Source: Micromonospora solifontis (GTDB taxonomy: Bacteria > Actinomycetota > Actinomycetes > Mycobacteriales > Micromonosporaceae). Taken from it: a stretch of 64,000 nucleotides of DNA. Each line of letters starts with the position of its first letter. Position 1 is the first letter of the stretch. The position numbers were made by a program, and so were the translations under genes. Positions 43,802-50,339 of the stretch are shown piece after piece. The notes under the pieces are model-generated. The model was not told where the DNA came from. It made no database searches and worked only from the letters and a program-made list of their open reading frames with translations. The stretch lies in the NCBI RefSeq assembly GCF_003725545.1, contig NZ_RJLN01000009.1:37815-101814 (forward strand), read 5' to 3'.

Positions 43802-44797
43802 ATGGCCGGCGTGGCCGTGACGCATGAGCGGGAGATCACCGAGCCGGTCGACCTGTGCCTGCCGGACGGCCGGCTGAACCCGGCCGCGGTCGGCTGGAGC
43901 CGCCGGCCGCTGCACCGCGCGAACCTGCCCGGTTGGGGGCGGGCCAAACGGTGGGAATACTGGGGCGTCGTCACGCCGACCCACGTCGTCGGGCTCGTCG
44001 CCTCCTCCCTGGACTACGCCGGCGTGCACAGCGTGTACGTCCTCGACCGCCGTACCCGGGTCGAGACCGGCACCGAGGTGGTGGTGCCGTTCGCCCGGGG
44101 GACCGTGCTGCCGCCGGCCAGCGGCGCCGGAACGGTGCACGCGGCCGGTCGTGGCCTGGCCATCGACATCGACCAGCGGCCGGACGCCAGCACCATCCGG
44201 GCGACCGCGCCCGACATCGAGGTGGACCTGGTCGCGCCGCTGCCGCCGGGCCACGAGTCGCTCGGCGTCGTGGTGCCCTGGAGCGGCCGCCGGTTCCAGT
44301 ACACGGTCAAGGACGTCGGCCGGCCGGTACGCGGCACGCTGCGGGTCGCCGGCACCACGTACCCGATCAGCGACGAGGACTCCTTCGCGGTGCTCGACCA
44401 CGGCCGGGGCAAGTGGCCGTACGCGGTCCGGTGGAACTGGGCGGCCGGCAGCGGCCCCGGCCGCGCGATCCAGCTCGGCGGGGCGTGGACCGACGGGACC
44501 GGCTCCACCGAGAACGCCCTCCTCGTCGGCGGGCGGCTGCACAAGATCGGCGCCGACCTGACCTGGCGGTACGACCGCGGCGACTGGCTGCGGCCGTGGC
44601 GGATCAGCGGCGACCGGGTCGACGTGGCGTTCCATCCGTTCCACGAGCGGGTCGCGCGCACCAACCTCGGCGTCCTGGCCGGGGAGACCCACCAGTGCTT
44701 CGGGCACTTCTCCGGCTGGGCGGCCACGGACGACGGCGAACGCGTCGACCTCGACGGGCTCGTCGGCTGGGCCGAGGAGGCACGGAACCGCTGGTAA
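43802..44797 (+). CDS. DUF2804 family protein
   Basis: This 331-residue protein of the DUF2804 family has no assigned function. Its beta-rich sequence shows family landmarks: ITEPVDLCLPDGRLNPAAVGWSRRPLH at the N-terminus, RAKRWEYWGVVTP, HGRGKWPYAVRWNWAAG and a C-terminal QCFGHFSGWA. There is no signal peptide or membrane helix, so it is probably cytoplasmic. The fold recalls lipid- or carotenoid-binding beta barrels, but that is speculation. ATG 43802 has AAGGAGCAAC in front of it. It is transcribed divergently from the GT-C-like gene and convergently towards the chitinase gene, so it seems to be a single-gene unit. Confidence 0.85.
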   Translation: MAGVAVTHEREITEPVDLCLPDGRLNPAAVGWSRRPLHRANLPGWGRAKRWEYWGVVTPTHVVGLVASSLDYAGVHSVYVLDRRTRVETGTEVVVPFARGTVLPPASGAGTVHAAGRGLAIDIDQRPDASTIRATAPDIEVDLVAPLPPGHESLGVVVPWSGRRFQYTVKDVGRPVRGTLRVAGTTYPISDEDSFAVLDHGRGKWPYAVRWNWAAGSGPGRAIQLGGAWTDGTGSTENALLVGGRLHKIGADLTWRYDRGDWLRPWRISGDRVDVAFHPFHERVARTNLGVLAGETHQCFGHFSGWAATDDGERVDLDGLVGWAEEARNRW

Positions 44798-44987
44798 CGC
44801 CGGCCCGCCGGGGGCGTTCCCGAAGCGGCCCCACCCGAACCCGCCCCGCCGGCGAAGGTGCCGCTGTTTCCTGGACGCAGTGGTGTCCCCGACGGGGCGG
44901 CCACTCGATCCAGGATCGAGCGCGATCCTTCACCGGCCCGCCGACGTGGCGCGCTCGGCCCGGCCGCCCGCGGCGGTGGCGACGGGG

Positions 44988-46331
44988 CTACGGCGTCGCC
45001 AGGCCCTGGCTGATCGTTCTGGTCAACGTCGCGTTGTCGTCGTCACCGTCCAGCGACCAGACCATCGCCCCGGCCAGGCCGGCGCGGCGGATGTAGCGCG
45101 TCTTCTGCCACACCACCGCCGGATCGTCGTACGTCCAGAAGGTCGTGCCGTCGAAGAGCCACGCGTGCCCGGCGCGGAGGTCGCGGTGGACGGTGAAACC
45201 GTTGCCAACCAGCAGCTTCAGCCGCCGGTAGTCCTCGGACCCGGCCTCGAAGGTGGCCGGCGCGGGCCCGGCCGCGGGCTGGAACAGGCCGTCCCCGCCG
45301 CCGGTCACCCCGGTCCAGCCCCGGCCGTAGTACGGGATGCCGAGGACCAGCTTGCCCCGGGGCGCGCCGCGGGCGATCCAGCCGTCGACGGCCACCTCGG
45401 CGGAGAAGTCGGGATCGTCCGGCGCCCCGGCCGGCACCCGCAGCGCCGACTGCTGGTTGGTCACGCCGTCCCAGGAGCCGTGGAAGTCATACCCCTGCAC
45501 GGTGGCGAAGTCCAGGTAGCGGAAGATCTTCCGGCCCTCGTACCCGGCGTCCATGGTGGCCGGGTTGGCCGGCAGGAAGGCGGTCAACGCGTAGTGCCTG
45601 CGGTTCTGGCGGCCGTACGCGTCGAGCTGCCGGCGGAACTCGGCGAGCAGCGCGGTGAAGTTCTCCCGGTCCTCCGGGCGGATCACGTTGCCCGGCTCGC
45701 CCGGCCAGTTCGGCCACTCCCAGTCCAGGTCGACGCCGTCGAAGACGCCGGCGGCGGCGCCCGGCCCGCCGCTGCCGCCGTCCAGCACCGGCAGGTTCCC
45801 GTTAAGGTAGAGGTCGATGCAGGAGGCGACGAACGCCTTGCGGGAGGCGTCGGTGCGGGCGGCGTTCGAGAGGTACGTCGACCAGCTCCAGCCGCCCAGC
45901 GAGATCAGCACGCGCAGGTCCGGATGGCGGGCCTTGAGCTTGGCCAGCTGGCCGAAGTTGCCGTTGAGCGGTTCACCCCAGGCGTCGGCGACGCCGTCGA
46001 CGCTCTCCTCCGCCGGGACCGGCCGCTGGTAGTCGGCCCAGGCGTCGCCCTCGCCGGGCCCACCGTCCACGTAGCAGCGCCCGTCCTCGCTGATGTTGCC
46101 GAAGGCGTAGTTGACGTGGGTGAGGCGGGCGGCCGCCCCGGAGGTGTCGAGCTTCTTCACCGGGAAGGCCCGGCCGTAGATGCCCCACTGGGTGAAGTAG
46201 CCGACCCGGTGGTAGCCGGTGCGCCGGTTCGGGCCGCGGGTCGCGCTCGCGCCGGCCGGCGGGGCGGCGGTGACCAGCACGCTGGCCACGGCGGCGAGGG
46301 CGGTGAGACGGCGGCGGCGGAACGGTCGCAT
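44988..46331 (-). CDS. Secreted GH18 chitinase
   Basis: This 447-residue secreted chitinase hydrolyses chitin by the substrate-assisted GH18 mechanism. An N-terminal signal peptide (RPFRRRRLTALAAVASVLVTAAPPAGA) leads into a TIM barrel: VGYFTQWGIYGR, LTHVNYAFGNI, VLISLGGWSWS, the catalytic FDGVDLDWEWP (DxxDxDxE, acid E205), YDFHGSWDG, GIPYYGRGW and GAMVWSLDGDD at the end. An insertion between barrel strands 7 and 8 (~310-390) marks it as the ChiA/ChiB-like subgroup A. No chitin-binding or fibronectin module is attached. ATG 46331 is preferred because GGGAG lies six bases upstream; ATG 46343 is an alternative. A 12-bp inverted repeat lies just upstream. Confidence 0.93.
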   Translation of the reverse strand: MRPFRRRRLTALAAVASVLVTAAPPAGASATRGPNRRTGYHRVGYFTQWGIYGRAFPVKKLDTSGAAARLTHVNYAFGNISEDGRCYVDGGPGEGDAWADYQRPVPAEESVDGVADAWGEPLNGNFGQLAKLKARHPDLRVLISLGGWSWSTYLSNAARTDASRKAFVASCIDLYLNGNLPVLDGGSGGPGAAAGVFDGVDLDWEWPNWPGEPGNVIRPEDRENFTALLAEFRRQLDAYGRQNRRHYALTAFLPANPATMDAGYEGRKIFRYLDFATVQGYDFHGSWDGVTNQQSALRVPAGAPDDPDFSAEVAVDGWIARGAPRGKLVLGIPYYGRGWTGVTGGGDGLFQPAAGPAPATFEAGSEDYRRLKLLVGNGFTVHRDLRAGHAWLFDGTTFWTYDDPAVVWQKTRYIRRAGLAGAMVWSLDGDDDNATLTRTISQGLATP

Positions 46332-46365
46332 CGGCACTCCCATGAGGACGGAGCGAGATTAGTAA

Positions 46366-46377
46366 AGGAACCTTCCT
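46366..46377 (-). promoter_or_regulatory. Inverted repeat (operator-like) upstream of the chitinase gene
   Basis: AGGAA-CC-TTCCT lies ~35 bases before the chitinase start and overlaps an AT-rich TTTACTAAT stretch that could be its -10 region. Position and symmetry suggest a repressor site controlling chitinase expression by sugar status. A related element, GAAA-C-TTTC, occurs ~100 bases further upstream (46467-46475). Confidence 0.45.
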
Positions 46378-46930
46378 GATCGATGAAGCTAGGCCGCCCG
46401 GCGCGCGCGGTCAAGAGGACTCCCGTCCGCGTGTGCCGCCGCCCCGGTACGCCCCGGAAGGGCTCCGAAACTTTCCACCTGATCGATGCCTCGGGCGGGT
46501 TGGCGGCTCGCCGTGCCCGGGGCGAGCCATGTCCTCGCGAATGCTGTTCTCCCAGTTGGAGGGCTTCTTCTGGCAGTGTCCATGAGGGGTGCTCGGCGCT
46601 GACCTCCCCGGAGCATTTCCGGAAGTCATTGACCAGCTCAGGTCGCCGCTCCGATACTTTCGCCATCGACGGCCCTCAACATCTGTCGATCCGGGTCGGC
46701 GCCGCGACCCGGCCGCCCCGGTCGCCGACCGTTCGACGACCGCCAGCCCCGCCGGTTGACGCTGACCTTCTCCGCGTGACGCGGCGGCCCGGTGCCGCCG
46801 CGTCACCCTGTCCGCGGCCCCTGGTCCAGCAGGCCGGAACGGTTGTCGGATATGCGATCCGACCAGCCCGAACGGTCCTTGTTCGACGGTCGGCGGGGCG
46901 GCAGGATGGGCAGGGACGGATGGAGTTGCG
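46378..46930. other. Non-coding spacer between chitinase and DUF4157 protein genes
   Basis: About 550 bases without a convincing gene. Both strands have open frames, but none has a ribosome site or a recognisable protein. It holds the GAAA-C-TTTC palindrome (46467-46475), probably linked to the chitinase, and a 7-bp inverted repeat (46845-46863) before the DUF4157 gene. The first half is slightly less GC-rich than its surroundings. Confidence 0.6.
46845..46863 (+). promoter_or_regulatory. Inverted repeat upstream of the DUF4157 gene
   Basis: GTCGGAT-ATGCG-ATCCGAC ends 67 bases before the start of the putative eCIS cargo gene. Size and place fit a dimeric regulator's operator; no regulator gene is seen nearby. 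Confidence 0.3.
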
Positions 46931-49900
46931 GTGAGCCATTCCCATGCTGTTGCCGCCCCGAGCGCCGCCCCGCCCGCGGCGCGGACCGCCCCGGCCACCG
47001 ACCAGCGCCCGTCCGCATCCCCGCGGCCGGCCGCCGGGTCCGAGTTCGGCCGGATCGCGTTCGAGCGGGCGTTCGCCGACCCCGCCCGGCCCGTCCCCGG
47101 CGGGGTCCGCGCGTCCGTCGAGGCCCCCACCGGCGTGTCGCTGGCCGGCGTACGGCTGCACACCGGCCCGCGGGTACGGACGGCGGCCCGGGCCGCCCGC
47201 GCCGCCGCCTTCACCCTCGGGCGGGACATCGGGGTCGCGGTCGGGCCGGGCCAGGCCGTCCCGGACGCGTTGCTCACCCACGAGCTGATCCACGCCGCAC
47301 AGCAGTCCGGCGACGGGGACGCCGCGCCGGCCGACGCGGAGGCGCAGGCGCACCACGGCGCGCACGCGCTCCACGCGCTCGGGCCGCTGTGCACCACGGG
47401 CACGCCCTACGTCGCGTTCGCCGCCGAGGACTGGCTGCGCACCACGCCGGACATCCGGCACTACAGCTTCACCGAGCTGGTGGACGAGCTGCGCGCGGTC
47501 GACGAGTGGCTCAACCGGCAGATCGTCGGCAGCCAGGAGACCGACCGGATGATGGAGGCCAAGGCGGCCCTGGAGGCGGAGATCGCCCGCCGCCAGGCCG
47601 CCATCCGGGCCGCCGACCGGCCGCCACCCCGACGCCGGGGCCGGGGCCGGGCCGGGCAGGCCCAGCAGCCCCAGCCGGAGCTGCCCGAGCAGACGGAGAT
47701 GCCGCGCGTGCTGCGGGAGCGGAGCAGCACGCAGCTCACCGACCCGGCCGAGATCCGGGCCGAGGTGGACCGGATCACCGCCTGGTTGCAACGCCCCGAC
47801 CTGAGCCGGGCCGACCGGTCGATCCTGCGGCAGGAGCTCGCCACGCTGGAGCCGGGGCTCGGCGCGGAGCTGGGCCGGGCGAGCGCCCAGCGGCAGCAGC
47901 AGCGGCTGGCCCGCGCCCTGTCGCCGGGGGACGGCGCGGACCAGGCCGCGGTGCTCGCGAACATCCGGCTGATCGAGTCGATCCGGCCCTACCAGGAGCA
48001 GCCGGGCATGGCGTACGTCATGCACGACGGCGAGCTGCTGGTCTTCCCGCAGGAACTCGCCGACCGGGTGCGCGTGGAGGTCACCGCCGCGTTGCAGGAG
48101 GCGGCCCGCCGGGCCCGGGAGATGAACGACGGCACCGAGTACCGGATGAGCGAGCACATGCGGCTCAACTACGAGGACCAGTACGTCGTCGGCTTCTTCG
48201 TCAGCCTGGTCAGCGGTGAGGAGCCGGTCGACCTCCAGCGGCGCATGCTCGGCCCGATGGCCGACTCCAACATCGCGCTCAGCCGCTACCGGGCCGCCCA
48301 GCAGCGCGGCTCGCTGAGCGAGATGGCCGACGCCGTCTTCACCGCCGTGACAAAGGCCGACCAGGCGCAGACCATCGTCCTCAACGGGATCGACCGGGCC
48401 GTCGCGGCCGCCGGGGCGATCGTCACCGGGCTGACCATCACCCGGAACCTGGCCTTCGCGGTGGCGCTGTCCATCGGTGCGATCCTCGCCGCCCCGGTGG
48501 TCGCGGCAGGCGTGGCCGGCACCGGTGCCACCGGGCTGGTCGCCACCGGCCTGACCGCGGTCGGCACCGGGACCGTGGTCGGTGGCGAAGGCTTCCTGCT
48601 CGGCTTCGCCGGTGGGGCGGGCGGCGAGCTGGTCGCCGGCCACGGCGGCGGGGCGGCGCTGCGGACCGGGCTGAGCGAGGGGCGACGGGTCGGCGAGCAG
48701 GGCTTCGCGATCGGCGTCGGCGGCGGGGCGAGCCTCGGGCTGGCCCGCAACCTCGGCGTGGGCGCGGCCGGGCTGACCCGCGGCGGACAGTTGTGGCGCG
48801 GCGCGCTCGCGGGTGGTGGCGGCAACGCGCTCGGGTCGATGACCGGCGCCGCGCTCGGCGACGTGCCGGAGGGCGAGAGCCGGACCGGGTTCGTGCTGCG
48901 GTCCGGCGGGTGGGGCGCCGGGCTCGGCATGTTCGGCGGCGCGGCCGGCACCGGCTCCCAGTGGCTGAGCAACCCGGCCGCCCGGTACGGCGTCGGGGTG
49001 GCGCTGCCCAGCCTGGCTGGCGCGGGCGGGGCGTACGTCCAGTCGGGGGGCGACTGGAGCCAGACGCTGCAGGCCGGCGCGTTGGGGCTCACCGTGGGGG
49101 CGCTGGCCAGCCGCCAGCCGACCGGGGTCACCCCGGCCCAGCAGCGCGCCTTCCAGCTGGGCCGGCAGTTCATGGGTGGGGTGCGGGCGTACACGGGCGC
49201 GGCGATGATCGGCCTGGGCAACGTCGGGCCGTCGCTGCGGTTGGGGGAGTCCTCCGCGTCGACCACGATCGTCGTGCGGGACAGCGACGGCGGGTTCGTC
49301 CAGCAGAGTCAGGCCCCGGCGCGGCAGCAGGCGCAGGTGCAGCAGCAGGCCACGGTCCAGCAGCAGGCCACGGTGCAGCAGCAGGCCACGGTCCAGCAGC
49401 AGGCGCAGGCGCCGCAGCCGGCAACCGTCCAGCAGGCGCCGACGCCGGTGCCGGCCCAGCAGCAGGTCGTGGCGTCCACGGTCGCGCAGCAGGCACAGCA
49501 GACTCCGGTGACCATCACCGCGCAGACTCGCCACGTCCAGGTCGCGAACCCCGCACTCGTGGCCCGTTACGAGCAGCTCGCGGACCAACGGCTGCCGGGC
49601 ATCGTGAACCAGGTCCTGGCCGCGGAGCGGCCCACCGCACGCCGGACCCGCCTGGCCCAGCTCCGCGCCGACTTCGATGCCCTGCGCGCCGAGGTCGGCG
49701 ACGCCGCCAGCCTGACCCCGCAACAGCGGGCGCGCGCCAACGACATCCTGCGCGAGGCCCGGGAAATCGCCCGCGCCGACTTCGGCGGCCTGCAGCGCAA
49801 GGTGATGCGGCGTCTCCGGGCCGACCCGGCCCTCCAGGCGATCGAGGGCCAGCTCGTCACCGCCGGCGACGCCGAGCTCAACCCGACCGGCACCCTGCGC

Positions 49901-50155
49901 GTCAGGGTCATCCGCGCCGACGGTACGAGCGGGTTCGAGCCGTTGAACATCGAGCACCGGGTACGGCTGTCGGACAACCCGTGGCTGGCCAAGGACGGCC
50001 GGAACCTCATCCTGACCGACGCGCCGCAGAACCAGCAGCACCTGGAGGCGCTGCGGCAGCACGGGTCGGTCTGGCCGACCGACCCGGTGGAGGCGTTCGT
50101 GGTCCGGCACCAGCTCAACGATGAAGGCGTGAACTTCTCGCCCGGCACCCGCTGA
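46931..50155 (+). CDS. eCIS-associated DUF4157 protein with HNH-like C-terminus (putative cargo/toxin)
   Basis: This 1074-residue multidomain protein is built like an injected effector. After ~35 disordered residues comes a DUF4157 domain (~40-145) with ALLTHELIHAAQQ, an HExxH zinc-protease-like motif at 117-121; DUF4157 is known to be strongly enriched next to eCIS loci. A charged helical part (~145-440) follows, then a hydrophobic, very Gly/Ala-rich stretch (~465-740) that could cross or line a membrane. Next come a Gln-rich tandem repeat (~795-865), a helical segment (~880-970), and a C-terminal region (~970-1074) with NIEHRV (H1009), DGRNLIL and NQQH (H1037). This pattern looks like an HNH-type nuclease toxin, but that is inference. 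It converges on the eCIS operon. No separate immunity gene is visible. GTG 46931 follows ATGGAG. Confidence 0.8.
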   Translation: MSHSHAVAAPSAAPPAARTAPATDQRPSASPRPAAGSEFGRIAFERAFADPARPVPGGVRASVEAPTGVSLAGVRLHTGPRVRTAARAARAAAFTLGRDIGVAVGPGQAVPDALLTHELIHAAQQSGDGDAAPADAEAQAHHGAHALHALGPLCTTGTPYVAFAAEDWLRTTPDIRHYSFTELVDELRAVDEWLNRQIVGSQETDRMMEAKAALEAEIARRQAAIRAADRPPPRRRGRGRAGQAQQPQPELPEQTEMPRVLRERSSTQLTDPAEIRAEVDRITAWLQRPDLSRADRSILRQELATLEPGLGAELGRASAQRQQQRLARALSPGDGADQAAVLANIRLIESIRPYQEQPGMAYVMHDGELLVFPQELADRVRVEVTAALQEAARRAREMNDGTEYRMSEHMRLNYEDQYVVGFFVSLVSGEEPVDLQRRMLGPMADSNIALSRYRAAQQRGSLSEMADAVFTAVTKADQAQTIVLNGIDRAVAAAGAIVTGLTITRNLAFAVALSIGAILAAPVVAAGVAGTGATGLVATGLTAVGTGTVVGGEGFLLGFAGGAGGELVAGHGGGAALRTGLSEGRRVGEQGFAIGVGGGASLGLARNLGVGAAGLTRGGQLWRGALAGGGGNALGSMTGAALGDVPEGESRTGFVLRSGGWGAGLGMFGGAAGTGSQWLSNPAARYGVGVALPSLAGAGGAYVQSGGDWSQTLQAGALGLTVGALASRQPTGVTPAQQRAFQLGRQFMGGVRAYTGAAMIGLGNVGPSLRLGESSASTTIVVRDSDGGFVQQSQAPARQQAQVQQQATVQQQATVQQQATVQQQAQAPQPATVQQAPTPVPAQQQVVASTVAQQAQQTPVTITAQTRHVQVANPALVARYEQLADQRLPGIVNQVLAAERPTARRTRLAQLRADFDALRAEVGDAASLTPQQRARANDILREAREIARADFGGLQRKVMRRLRADPALQAIEGQLVTAGDAELNPTGTLRVRVIRADGTSGFEPLNIEHRVRLSDNPWLAKDGRNLILTDAPQNQQHLEALRQHGSVWPTDPVEAFVVRHQLNDEGVNFSPGTR
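49340..49411 (+). repeat. 18-bp tandem repeat encoding Gln-rich units
   Basis: Three full copies of an 18-base unit (49340-49357, 49358-49375, 49376-49393) plus a partial fourth encode QQQATV repeats. Copies differ only at the last base of the unit. They form a flexible Gln-rich linker between the Gly-rich centre and the C-terminal domain of the DUF4157 protein. Copy number may vary between strains. Confidence 0.85.
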
Positions 50156-50199
50156 CCACCCTCCGGCCGCTGGTGAGCCGGGGAACCCGGGCAGACGAA

Positions 50200-50222
50200 A
50201 GGCGCCGACCTCGTCGGCGCCT
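50200..50222. terminator. Hairpin terminator after the DUF4157 gene
   Basis: Perfect 10-bp arms AGGCGCCGAC and GTCGGCGCCT with a 3-base loop lie 44 bases after the DUF4157 stop, between converging transcription units. Confidence 0.65.
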
Positions 50223-50238
50223 CGTCATCCGTGCCGTC

Positions 50239-50263
50239 CAGCCATACGGGGTGTCGAACCCCT
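50239..50263 (-). other. tRNA 3'-end-like sequence (possible att remnant)
   Basis: On the minus strand GGGG-TTCGACA-CCCC reproduces a T-arm, including the GTTCGANNC consensus, followed by a 7-base stretch TATGGCT and a G, as at a tRNA 3' end without CCA. About 70 bases upstream, AGGCATA could pair with TATGGCT at 6 of 7 positions, but no proper D- or anticodon arm is seen. It is not a functional tRNA. It may be a relic or attachment site at the edge of the eCIS locus, or chance. Confidence 0.25.
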
Positions 50264-50339
50264 CATCCGTGACACAAGGCCTCGGCTGTCCCTACCGCGG
50301 GTTGTCGTATGCCTGGACTTCTGAGAATAATCCTCTTCG

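Noticed and set aside
46378..46930. Small genes in the chitinase-DUF4157 spacer
   Set aside because: Several short frames exist on both strands, but they have no ribosome sites and no recognisable protein patterns.
50230..50320. Complete tRNA gene on the minus strand
   Set aside because: A T-arm-like hairpin is present, but no D-arm or anticodon arm can be folded, so only a remnant is considered.
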